A stretch of 64,000 bases of DNA from Acinetobacter johnsonii CIP 64.6 (GTDB taxonomy: Bacteria > Pseudomonadota > Gammaproteobacteria > Pseudomonadales > Moraxellaceae). Below the pieces are notes generated by a model. That model was not told the DNA's origin, did not search any database, and saw nothing but the letters and a program-made list of their open reading frames with translations. The position numbers and the translations under genes are program-made. The stretch covers positions 144,204-208,203 of the forward strand of contig NZ_KB849234.1 of NCBI RefSeq assembly GCF_000368045.1. The letters are read 5' to 3'. Positions 1 to 7,279 of this stretch are shown in pieces (the first letter of the stretch is position 1; each line of letters starts with the position of its first letter).

Positions 1-30
1 TTGAAGATTTGAAGATTTGAAGATTTGAAG
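1..30. repeat. 8-bp tandem repeat (GAAGATTT)
   Basis: The unit GAAGATTT is repeated just over three times with no interruption from base 3 to the window edge region, and it probably continues beyond the left edge. It lies between the terminator of the small minus-strand gene and whatever lies to the left. It looks like a simple slippage repeat in non-coding DNA, and I see no function. Confidence 0.7.
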
Positions 31-41
31 AAAGCTTAAAA

Positions 42-81
42 CAAAAAAAAGAAGATAAAGCTTAAGCCTGATCTTCTTTTT
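42..81 (-). terminator. Rho-independent terminator of the 28-aa gene
   Basis: On the minus strand AAGAAGAT (78-71) pairs with ATCTTCTT (56-49), followed by a run of eight T (50-43). The stop codon of the small gene lies inside the loop, so transcription ends right behind this single small gene. Confidence 0.75.
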
Positions 82-148
82 GACCGTACATCCAAGTCGC
101 TGCGATATATACACAAAAGCCTGCAGCCATCACTAAACCTGTCAACAT
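62..148 (-). CDS. 28-residue single-helix membrane microprotein, Pho-box controlled
   Basis: The reading frame encodes 28 residues: a hydrophobic core from about L2 to M20 (MLTGLVMAAGFCVYIAATWM), then a short polar tail YGQKEDQA. This is the layout of a single-span inner-membrane microprotein. The start is supported by an AGGA Shine-Dalgarno about 10 bases upstream. The gene has its own promoter (Pho box at 193-210, -10 CATAAT at 182-177) and its own terminator overlapping the stop codon, so it is a complete one-gene transcription unit. It resembles KdpF or CydX in size and topology, but it has neither the RPEKF-like end of KdpF nor an operon partner. I do not recognise the family. From the regulation I infer a role under phosphate limitation. 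Confidence 0.7.
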   Translation of the reverse strand: MLTGLVMAAGFCVYIAATWMYGQKEDQA

Positions 149-176
149 GTTCGATGTCCTATTGTTTGATGAATGC

Positions 177-182
177 ATTATG
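177..182 (-). promoter_or_regulatory. -10 element of the microprotein promoter
   Basis: CATAAT on the minus strand lies exactly 10 bases downstream of the Pho-box end at 193. This is the spacing usual for PhoB-activated promoters, in which the box replaces the -35 element. The start of transcription would be near base 170, leaving a 5' leader of about 20 bases that contains the AGGA ribosome binding site. Confidence 0.6.
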
Positions 183-192
183 CGAAAGTTTT

Positions 193-210
193 ATGACAAC
201 TTTATGACAG
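193..210 (-). promoter_or_regulatory. Pho box (PhoB binding site)
   Basis: The minus strand reads CTGTCATAAAGTTGTCAT. It has the two 7-base direct repeats (CTGTCAT and TTGTCAT) separated by four A/G bases that define the PhoB box, whose Escherichia coli consensus is CTGTCATAAATCTGTCAC; about 15 of 18 positions agree. The TGTCATAAA unit recurs with 11-base periodicity. ATGACAACT (193-201) also forms a perfect inverted repeat with AGTTGTCAT (211-219), so a second, opposite half-site lies upstream. Confidence 0.75.
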
Positions 211-477
211 AGTTGTCATATTTAAAATATTATTATTTTTCTAATATATTCAAAATCTTAAATAATAGATCATATTCACAAACCGAATTTAAACGTGAAA
301 TATTTCATTAAATTCAGGCTTTTTTGTCATATTTACCACCATTTATAACCCCATTTTCTCATCAATTTCGTTCAACTATTAAACTTTCGCCCAAAGCCTT
401 CGCAAAACATCCACAACCTCGGCATTTTGTCTTATAATTTAGCCCGCTAGCTATCAGCCCGCTCAAGAGATATTTGT
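211..477. other. Intergenic region upstream of fumarase
   Basis: This stretch is AT-rich and separates the divergent microprotein and fumarase genes. It contains a second copy of TGTCATATTTA (325-335, also at 214-224). I see no open frame with a ribosome binding site and no clear -35/-10 pair that I would defend. Confidence 0.4.
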
Positions 478-2004
478 ATGACCACTATTATCAAGCAAGA
501 TGATTTGATCACATCGGTCAAAGACGCGCTTCAGTTCATTTCTTACTATCACCCACAAGACTTCATCCAAGCGATGAGCCGTGCGTATGATCGTGAAGAG
601 AACAAAGCTGCGAAGGATGCGATCGCACAAATCTTAATTAACTCGCGTATGTGCGCAGAGGGTCACCGCCCAATCTGTCAAGATACAGGTATCGTCAACG
701 TATTCGTTGAAGTGGGCATGGATGTTAAATTTGATTTAACTATGAGCTTAGACGATGCAATCAATGAAGGCGTACGTCAAGGTTACTTAGAAAACTCCAA
801 CGTACTGCGTGCTTCTGTATTGGCTGACCCAGCTTTTGGTCGTAAAAATACCAAAGACAACACCCCTGCTGTGATCTACCACAAACTTGTTCCAGGCAAC
901 AAAGTGGATATTACCGTTGCGGCAAAAGGTGGCGGTTCAGAAAACAAATCTAAACTGGCTATGTTAAACCCATCAGACTCAATCGTGGATTGGGTACTAA
1001 AAACTGTTCCAACCATGGGTGCAGGCTGGTGTCCACCAGGTATGTTGGGTATTGGTATTGGTGGTACTGCTGAAAAAGCCATGATGCTTGCAAAAGAATC
1101 GCTCATGGAAGAAATCAACATGGATGAATTACTTCGTCGTGGCCCTGAAAATAAAATCGAAGAACTTCGTATGGAAATCTTCGAAAAAGTAAATGCGTTG
1201 GGTATTGGCGCGCAAGGCCTAGGCGGCTTAACCACAGTTTTAGACATTAAAATTAAAGATTACCCATGTCACGCTGCGGGCAAACCAGTGGGCATGATTC
1301 CAAACTGTGCAGCGACTCGTCACGCGCACTTCCAACTTGATGGTACAGGTGTTGCACACATTCAAGCACCTAAACTTGAAGACTATCCATCAGTTACTTG
1401 GGATTCATCAACCTCTAAGCGCGTTGACCTCGACACCATTACCCAAGAAGAAATGAATGCTTGGCAACCAGGCGACACCTTGCTTCTAAACGGTACAATT
1501 TATACCGGTCGTGATGCTGCACACAAACGCATGGTCGACATGCTAAACAATGGTGAAGAGCTTCCTGTCGACTTAAAAGGTAAATTCATTTACTACGTGG
1601 GCCCTGTAGATCCAGTCGGTGATGAAGTGGTTGGTCCTGCTGGCCCAACAACAGCAACACGTATGGACAAGTTCACACGCCAAGTACTTGAAGCAACTGG
1701 TATGTTCGGCATGATCGGTAAAGCGGACCGTGGTCCTGCAGCGGTTGAAGCAATCAAAGACAACAAAGCAACTTACTTGATGGCAGTGGGCGGCGCAGCT
1801 TACCTTGTGTCTAAAGCAATTCGTGAAGCTGAAGTGGTTGCTTTTGCTGACTTAGGTATGGAAGCGATTTACAAATTTGTAGTGAAAGACATGCCTGTAT
1901 CGGTAGCAGTTGATGTAAACGGTACCTCTATTCACGCAACAGCACCAAAAATCTGGCAAGCCAAAATTGGTAAAATTCCAGTAGTCGATGCTGCAGCGGG
2001 CTAA
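478..2004 (+). CDS. fumA: Class I (iron-sulfur) fumarate hydratase
   Basis: The enzyme interconverts fumarate and malate in the citric acid cycle using an oxygen-sensitive [4Fe-4S] cluster. At 508 residues it is a single-chain class I fumarase, with an N-terminal catalytic domain (about 1-290) and a C-terminal swivelling domain (about 295-500). The three cluster cysteines are visible as C67 (RPICQDTG), C185 (GAGWCPPG) and C277 (IPNCAATRH), spaced almost as in E. coli FumA. The C-terminal domain carries LLLNGTIYTGRDAAHKRM and GPAGPTTATRMD. ATG at 478 follows AAGAGA (467-472). A strong terminator follows, so the gene is monocistronic. No features suggest a class II (fumC-type) enzyme. Confidence 0.95.
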   Translation: MTTIIKQDDLITSVKDALQFISYYHPQDFIQAMSRAYDREENKAAKDAIAQILINSRMCAEGHRPICQDTGIVNVFVEVGMDVKFDLTMSLDDAINEGVRQGYLENSNVLRASVLADPAFGRKNTKDNTPAVIYHKLVPGNKVDITVAAKGGGSENKSKLAMLNPSDSIVDWVLKTVPTMGAGWCPPGMLGIGIGGTAEKAMMLAKESLMEEINMDELLRRGPENKIEELRMEIFEKVNALGIGAQGLGGLTTVLDIKIKDYPCHAAGKPVGMIPNCAATRHAHFQLDGTGVAHIQAPKLEDYPSVTWDSSTSKRVDLDTITQEEMNAWQPGDTLLLNGTIYTGRDAAHKRMVDMLNNGEELPVDLKGKFIYYVGPVDPVGDEVVGPAGPTTATRMDKFTRQVLEATGMFGMIGKADRGPAAVEAIKDNKATYLMAVGGAAYLVSKAIREAEVVAFADLGMEAIYKFVVKDMPVSVAVDVNGTSIHATAPKIWQAKIGKIPVVDAAAG

Positions 2005-2027
2005 AACTTAAGTTTTACTTTTTTGGA

Positions 2028-2067
2028 TACCCTTAACATGCTAAGGTCATGTTAAGGGTATTTTTTT
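2028..2067 (+). terminator. Terminator of fumA
   Basis: TACCCTTAACATG (2028-2040) pairs perfectly with CATGTTAAGGGTA (2048-2060) around a 7-base loop and is followed by seven T. Confidence 0.9.
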
Positions 2068-2107
2068 ACCTACTTTTATAGACTTAATCAAAAGATATAG
2101 ACCAACA

Positions 2108-2656
2108 ATGAAAAAATTAAATCACATCCTTTGCGGTATTACCTTATGCGTCCTCAGCACAGCGTCTTTTGCAAAACCCGCGACCGAAGCATCGGTAGAA
2201 AAAGCGCTCAAACTGGGCGATATTAAAGGCACTTTAGCGCAATCACAGCAAGAAATGCGCCCCGTCTATGACCAACAAGCCGAAGAAATTATTAAAAATA
2301 TTTTTAAAACCTCAACACTCAATGCTGAACAACAAAAAGCAGCCAAGCAAATCGCTGAAATCACGGCATCATTTAGCAGTAAATTGATTTCAGATCCAAA
2401 ATTTATGCAAATGCTTAAAAATGTCTATATGCAGACCTTTACCGAAGAGGAAGTATTGGCCAACATTCAGTTCCTCGAAACGCCTTTAGGCCAGTCTATC
2501 AATAAAAAAAGCAGCAAAATGATGAGTGAAATCATGCGTAATAGCATCGCCATGTCTGCTGAAATGATGCAAGATCCAGCTATTCAGCTGGAAATGAATC
2601 GTCAAATTGAAAAGACCCTGACACCATTATTTGAACAAGCCAAAAAAGCACAATAG
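2108..2656 (+). CDS. Periplasmic DUF2059 family protein
   Basis: This is a 182-residue exported protein. It begins with a Sec signal peptide (MKKLNHILCGITLCVLSTASFAK, cleavage after AFA near residue 22) and continues as a helical domain. The segment around residues 115-140, with QTFTEEEVLANIQFLETPLG, is the signature of DUF2059. The function of the family is not established. The protein lies between the fumA terminator and a convergent lipoprotein gene 5 bp away, so it is probably transcribed alone. Confidence 0.85.
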   Translation: MKKLNHILCGITLCVLSTASFAKPATEASVEKALKLGDIKGTLAQSQQEMRPVYDQQAEEIIKNIFKTSTLNAEQQKAAKQIAEITASFSSKLISDPKFMQMLKNVYMQTFTEEEVLANIQFLETPLGQSINKKSSKMMSEIMRNSIAMSAEMMQDPAIQLEMNRQIEKTLTPLFEQAKKAQ

Positions 2657-2661
2657 CTCAC

Positions 2662-3378
2662 TTACCAGGTTAAAGGATTCCACAGCTTAAAGGGTTTCAT
2701 CAGCTGAACATCTTCACTTGGGTCATATTTGGCAGGTTTAAGTTTTTGCGCTTTCTTTCGTAGCTCACCCGTGTGTTGATCTTCCGCTACAAAGTTGTAG
2801 CTATTGGACTTTAACTGGGTAAATGCAATTTCTTGAATCGCAATTTTTTCAGGTATGACCGCCAAAGGCCCCGAAGTATCACGGCGTGTGGACAAGTTCT
2901 CTTCATCATACTTGATGAAATAAGACTGCCCCGCTTCTACGCTAAAATCGATATATTTCGGCTTTTGAAAATGGTTAATGCCCAAAGGCCGACTACTCGA
3001 TAAACGATAAGTCCCTGGGGGCAATTCGACCCAATAATAATGATTGTTAAGCAGGCTTGGAATGCGTTCTTTATTGATAAATAAACTCGACGCCACAATT
3101 TCTTGACGGTTCCATTTTGAGTCTGGACGATACAGATAAACCATCGCCGCTTGTTCATGCTGGGGTTGGACACGCTGAAAACGCTGTCCTAATTTTTGAT
3201 TGACCCACCCACCTACGCTAAACACCCCAATGCGATACTGCTCAATCATGCCTGGGTCATGTTCAAAATCGACCTCATGGCTGAGAGTTGATGTTAATTC
3301 AGGTTGTTCAACTGTCGCTTTTCCATGACAACCCAATAAAATTAAACTGCTTAAAAGCGTAATCGTCATTGCACGCAT
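2662..3378 (-). CDS. DUF2846 domain lipoprotein
   Basis: The 238-residue product starts with a lipoprotein signal ending in the lipobox LLGC (C17), so it should be a lipid-anchored envelope protein. The middle part (about residues 75-165) has the pattern of DUF2846: a hydrophobic strand with YLYRP, an SLFINKERIPSLLNNHYYWVELPPG stretch and a TYRLSS turn, which together suggest a small beta-sandwich. The C-terminal 70 residues are polar and unassigned. It converges with the DUF2059 gene, the two stop codons being 5 bp apart. The function is unknown. Confidence 0.8.
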   Translation of the reverse strand: MRAMTITLLSSLILLGCHGKATVEQPELTSTLSHEVDFEHDPGMIEQYRIGVFSVGGWVNQKLGQRFQRVQPQHEQAAMVYLYRPDSKWNRQEIVASSLFINKERIPSLLNNHYYWVELPPGTYRLSSSRPLGINHFQKPKYIDFSVEAGQSYFIKYDEENLSTRRDTSGPLAVIPEKIAIQEIAFTQLKSNSYNFVAEDQHTGELRKKAQKLKPAKYDPSEDVQLMKPFKLWNPLTW

Positions 3379-3482
3379 GACTATTCCTCACGGCGTATTC
3401 TTATTTTGATACTGAATTTTTAGTTTTAATCTAGGCATCCCAACCTATTGATGCAGAGTAGCATTCCCTCTTTTTTTTGAAT

Positions 3483-3521
3483 ATAAAAAAACGTGTGAAA
3501 ACACTCGATTTTCACACGTTT
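3483..3521 (-). terminator. Terminator of clpX
   Basis: AAACGTGTGAAAA (3489-3501) and TTTTCACACGTTT (3509-3521) form a 13-bp stem. On the minus strand it is followed by a run of T, and it sits 16 bp after the clpX stop. Confidence 0.9.
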
Positions 3522-3536
3522 CAGATGAATAACAAC

Positions 3537-4853
3537 TTAAGCGGACTTTGAATTAATCACTTTTAAATCAACTTTGGCTGCATCTTTCTGTTCGATTCTT
3601 GGTAAACGTTCTGGCTTAAATAATGGTGCAGCCGTGCCGTTAATCACGTCTTCATTCACCACAACTGTGCCAACATCGGTACGACTTGGTAAATCATACA
3701 TGGTTTCAAGCAGCGTATTTTCCAAAATAGAACGTAAGCCACGTGCACCCGTATTACGGTCTAAGGCTTTTTTCGCCACAGCGCGCAGTGCTGAATCTTC
3801 AAAAACAAGATCAACATTTTCCATATCAAACAAATGTTGATATTGACGGGTCAATGCATTTTTCGGTTCAGTCAGAATTTGCATCAAGGCGTCTTCGTCT
3901 AACTCTTCCAAAGTCGCAATTACAGGCAAACGACCAATAAACTCTGGAATCAGACCAAATTTCACCAAATCTGTCGCTTCAACTTGACGGAACAAATCAG
4001 ACAATTTCTTGCCTTCATCTTTCTTCTTCACTTCAGCCGTGAAGCCGATTCCACCTTTTTCTTGACGCTGTTGCACGATTTTCTCAAGACCCGAGAATGC
4101 CCCACCACAGATGAACAAGATATTTGAGGTATCAATTTGAATGAATTCTTGCTGCGGGTGCTTACGACCACCTTGAGGTGGGATAGAGGCAACCGTACCT
4201 TCGATCATTTTCAGTAAAGCTTGTTGTACACCTTCACCCGACACATCACGCGTGATCGATGGGTTTTCAGACTTACGGGTAATCTTGTCGATTTCGTCGA
4301 TATAGATGATACCTTTTTGCGCTTTTTCTACATCGTAGTCTGCTTTTTGTAGAAGCTTTTGTACAATGTTTTCAACATCTTCACCGACATAACCGGCTTC
4401 GGTAAGTGTCGTTGCATCAGCCATAGCGAATGGAACATCGAGAAGACGTGCCATGGTTTGTGCAAGCAAGGTTTTACCCGAACCTGTTGGTCCTACTAAT
4501 AAGATATTACTTTTCGCAATTTCAACAGCATCATCGTGTTTATGTCCACCATGTGTCGCTTTAAGGCGTTTATAGTGGTTATAGACAGCAACTGACAAGG
4601 TTTTCTTTGCCACATCTTGACCAATGACATATTGATCTAGTGCCGCACGAATTTCGTGAGGTTTAGGCAATGGTTTTGCAGCCCAGTCACCCGACTCAAC
4701 TTGTTGACTGGTTTGCACCAAGTCTAAGCATACGTCCACACATTCATTACAGATGTACGCGTCCTCGCCTGCAATCAGTTTCCCAACTTCAGACTGCGTT
4801 TTACCGCAAAATGAACAATGCTTTTGTCCTTGAGGATGTTCGGACATATTCAC
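3537..4853 (-). CDS. clpX: ClpX ATPase subunit of the ClpXP protease
   Basis: ClpX unfolds tagged proteins and feeds them to ClpP. The 438-residue product has the N-terminal zinc-binding domain with C13, C16, C35 and C38 (HCSFCGKT, ICNECVD). The AAA+ core follows, with Walker A GPTGSGKTLLAQ, Walker B IIYIDEIDKI, a sensor region and the IGF-type loop (KGGIGFTAEV) that contacts ClpP. Length and order of parts are normal. It lies 22 bp downstream of clpP on the same strand and ends in a strong terminator, so clpP-clpX form one operon, possibly with tig upstream. Confidence 0.97.
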   Translation of the reverse strand: MNMSEHPQGQKHCSFCGKTQSEVGKLIAGEDAYICNECVDVCLDLVQTSQQVESGDWAAKPLPKPHEIRAALDQYVIGQDVAKKTLSVAVYNHYKRLKATHGGHKHDDAVEIAKSNILLVGPTGSGKTLLAQTMARLLDVPFAMADATTLTEAGYVGEDVENIVQKLLQKADYDVEKAQKGIIYIDEIDKITRKSENPSITRDVSGEGVQQALLKMIEGTVASIPPQGGRKHPQQEFIQIDTSNILFICGGAFSGLEKIVQQRQEKGGIGFTAEVKKKDEGKKLSDLFRQVEATDLVKFGLIPEFIGRLPVIATLEELDEDALMQILTEPKNALTRQYQHLFDMENVDLVFEDSALRAVAKKALDRNTGARGLRSILENTLLETMYDLPSRTDVGTVVVNEDVINGTAAPLFKPERLPRIEQKDAAKVDLKVINSKSA

Positions 4854-4875
4854 TCCAATTCTAAACTTTTAAAAC

Positions 4876-5481
4876 TTATGGACGTTTAGATAACACTTCG
4901 TCCACGAGACCATATTCTTTTGCAGCTTGCGCTGTCATAAAGTTATCACGGTCAGTATCACGTGCCACAGTTTCATAGTCTTGACCACTGTGCTCTGCCA
5001 TTAAACGGTTTAAACGTTCTTTAATGAACAGAATTTCACGTGCATGAATTTCAATATCAGATGCCTGACCACGGAAACCACCTAACGGTTGGTGGATCAT
5101 GACACGTGCATTTTCAAGGCAATAACGTTTACCTTTCGCACCTGCATTCAACAAGAATGCACCCATTGATGCTGCTTGACCCATACAATAGGTCACAACA
5201 TCGGGTTTAATAAATTGCATGGTGTCGTAAATCGCCATACCCGCAGTCACTGAACCACCTGGTGAGTTAATGTAAAGGTGAATATCTTTATCTGGATTTT
5301 CCGCTTCTAAAAACAACATCTGAGCCACAATTAAATTGGCCATGTTGTCTTCAACTTCACCAGTCATAAAAATGACGCGTTCACGTAAAAGACGTGAATA
5401 AATGTCAAATGAACGTTCACCGCGAGATGACTGTTCTACAACCATTGGAACTAAGGCATTATCGATAGTTGGAATATACAT
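4876..5481 (-). CDS. clpP: ClpP serine protease subunit
   Basis: This is the proteolytic subunit of ClpXP, a cytoplasmic tetradecamer. The catalytic triad is visible as S105 (GQAASMGAFL), H130 (MIHQPLGG) and D179 (TDRDNFM). At 201 residues the length is standard. The first residues (MYIPTIDNALVPMVVEQSSRGER) include the short propeptide region. The gene follows tig on the minus strand after a terminator and a gap of about 190 bp, which could hold its own promoter. Confidence 0.97.
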   Translation of the reverse strand: MYIPTIDNALVPMVVEQSSRGERSFDIYSRLLRERVIFMTGEVEDNMANLIVAQMLFLEAENPDKDIHLYINSPGGSVTAGMAIYDTMQFIKPDVVTYCMGQAASMGAFLLNAGAKGKRYCLENARVMIHQPLGGFRGQASDIEIHAREILFIKERLNRLMAEHSGQDYETVARDTDRDNFMTAQAAKEYGLVDEVLSKRP

Positions 5482-5634
5482 ACGTTTACTTATTCCTAAA
5501 TTTTTTGTTACTCAACTCATAGTCACAATATGAGGGATAATTGCTGAAAATGCAAAATATTCTCAAGTAAATAACAGATATTTTTTGCATAAGCTTTATG
5601 AACGCAAGGCCTTTTAAAAAAACCAGATCATAAT

Positions 5635-5661
5635 AAAAAAGGCGCTCAAAGCGCCTTTTTT
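5635..5661 (-). terminator. Terminator of tig
   Basis: GGCGCT (5641-5646) and AGCGCC (5650-5655) form a compact GC stem flanked by six A and six T, 14 bp beyond the tig stop codon. Confidence 0.9.
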
Positions 5662-5674
5662 ACTTTAGCTAAAC

Positions 5675-7006
5675 TTAGCCTTGTTGACGAGCTTGTTGCT
5701 CTTTCAATAAGTCTTCGTAGCTTACAACAGTATCTGTTACTTTAGCAGACGCTAAGATGTGATCAACCACTTGGTCTTCTAACACAACAGCTTCGATTTG
5801 CGAACGTTGTTGCTTGTCATTTTTGAAGTATTCGATCACTTCAGCTGGATCTTCATAAGAAGAAGCCATGTCTTCGATGTAAGCATCAACACGTGCTTGA
5901 TCTACTTCAATTTTAGCATCAGCTAAAACTTTGCTTACCAATACGCCTAATTTTACAGATTTTTCAGCTTGTTCTTTGAACAATTCATCTGGAAGCATGC
6001 TTGAGTCAAATGCTTTCGCACCTTGAGCACCAAACTGCTGAGTGAACTGTTGGATCATTTGTTGACGTTGACGGTCAACTTCTTGAGCAACCATAGACGC
6101 AGGAAGTTCAACTTCGTTTGCAGCTACAAGTGCATCAAAAGCTGCACCTTTCACTTGATTACGCAAACCATTTTTCACTTCACGTTCCATGTTTTTACGA
6201 ACGTCAGCTTTTAACTTCTCAATGCCTTCTTCTTCAGTTAGACCAAAGATTTTAAGGAATTCAGCATCAACTTCTGGAAGTTTTTGCTTTTCAACAAGCT
6301 TCACAGTGATTTTGAATTGAGCTGATTTACCAGCAAGGTTTTCAGCTTGGTAGTCTTCAGGGAAAGTTACATCGATAACTTTCTCTTCGCCTTTCTTCAT
6401 ACCAACGATGCCGTCTTCGAAGCCAGGGATCATACGACCTGAACCTAAAACAAGTTTAAAGTCTTCTGCAGAACCGCCTTCAAACTTTTCACCGTCTACT
6501 GAACCTTCAAAGTCAAAAGTTACTTGCATGTCTTTTTTAGCCATGCCTTTCGTTTCAGCCCAAGAAGCACGTTGCTTCTGAAGGTTTTCGATCATTTGAT
6601 CAACATCTTTGTCGTTTACTTCAGATGCTTTACGTTCAACTTCTAAACCATCAAATTTCACGTTAACTTCTGGATAAACTTCAACAGTCGCTTCGTATAC
6701 AAGCGCGTCGTCTTTTAATTCAGATTTTTCAATGTTTGGCATGCCAACAGCATTGATTTTTTCTTGTTGGATCGCTTCAAATACTGTGTCACGAATAATG
6801 TCGCTTACGACTTCTTGGTAGATACCCGCGCCATATTCACGACGAACAACATTTACTGGCACTTTACCTGGACGGAAGCCGTTGATCTTCACAGTTTTAG
6901 CAGTGCGTTTTAAGCGAGCTTCGAACTGCTCGTTAACACGGCTCGTCGGTACAGATACATTTAAACGACGGGTAACACCCGAAACCGCTTCAGAAGTTAC
7001 TTGCAT
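5675..7006 (-). CDS. tig: Trigger factor chaperone
   Basis: Trigger factor binds the ribosome exit tunnel and folds nascent chains. The 443-residue product has the ribosome-binding N domain with a GFRPGKVP tail-binding motif (around residues 43-50). A peptidyl-prolyl isomerase (FKBP-type) domain follows at about 150-245, with VTFDFEGSVDGEKFEGG and GMKKGEEKVIDVTFPEDY, and then the helical C-terminal arms. Length is typical. It stands upstream of clpP-clpX on the same strand, the conserved order in many proteobacteria, but a terminator separates it from clpP. Confidence 0.97.
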   Translation of the reverse strand: MQVTSEAVSGVTRRLNVSVPTSRVNEQFEARLKRTAKTVKINGFRPGKVPVNVVRREYGAGIYQEVVSDIIRDTVFEAIQQEKINAVGMPNIEKSELKDDALVYEATVEVYPEVNVKFDGLEVERKASEVNDKDVDQMIENLQKQRASWAETKGMAKKDMQVTFDFEGSVDGEKFEGGSAEDFKLVLGSGRMIPGFEDGIVGMKKGEEKVIDVTFPEDYQAENLAGKSAQFKITVKLVEKQKLPEVDAEFLKIFGLTEEEGIEKLKADVRKNMEREVKNGLRNQVKGAAFDALVAANEVELPASMVAQEVDRQRQQMIQQFTQQFGAQGAKAFDSSMLPDELFKEQAEKSVKLGVLVSKVLADAKIEVDQARVDAYIEDMASSYEDPAEVIEYFKNDKQQRSQIEAVVLEDQVVDHILASAKVTDTVVSYEDLLKEQQARQQG

Positions 7007-7198
7007 GGCTTCCTCAATCTTTTGGTAAGAACAATTTTAAAAAGTGCCACATTATATGACAACATTGAACGATATACAAAACACCCGATTGAAACCACAT
7101 ATTTTTTTCTTCATTTATCGTTTTTTATTTTGAATATTTTTAAATCGCTACTGATTAAGCGCAAAGTATTATATTTTTTATGGCTTTTTGTTGCAAAT

Positions 7199-7217
7199 GA
7201 TAAATATTAACATTAAT
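7199..7217 (+). promoter_or_regulatory. Fur-box-like operator upstream of the FepA-type receptor
   Basis: GATAAATATTAACATTAAT matches the 19-base Fur consensus GATAATGATAATCATTATC at 13 positions. It lies inside a perfect 9-bp palindrome, AAATATTAA-CA-TTAATATTT (7202-7221), 59 bp before the start codon of the receptor gene. Iron-dependent repression is the natural reading; an AT-rich coincidence is possible. Confidence 0.5.
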
Positions 7218-7279
7218 ATTTGCGTCAACTTTGATCGTTTTTTTCAATTTTTTTCTCGTCCATCATTGGAACTCTAGTT

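Noticed and set aside
62..148. Identity as kdpF or cydX
   Set aside because: Length and single helix fit, but the conserved C-terminal motif of KdpF and any partner genes are absent, and the gene has its own terminator.
876..1247. 123-residue minus-strand frame inside fumA
   Set aside because: It lies fully inside a well-supported gene, has serine-rich shadow composition and no ribosome binding site.
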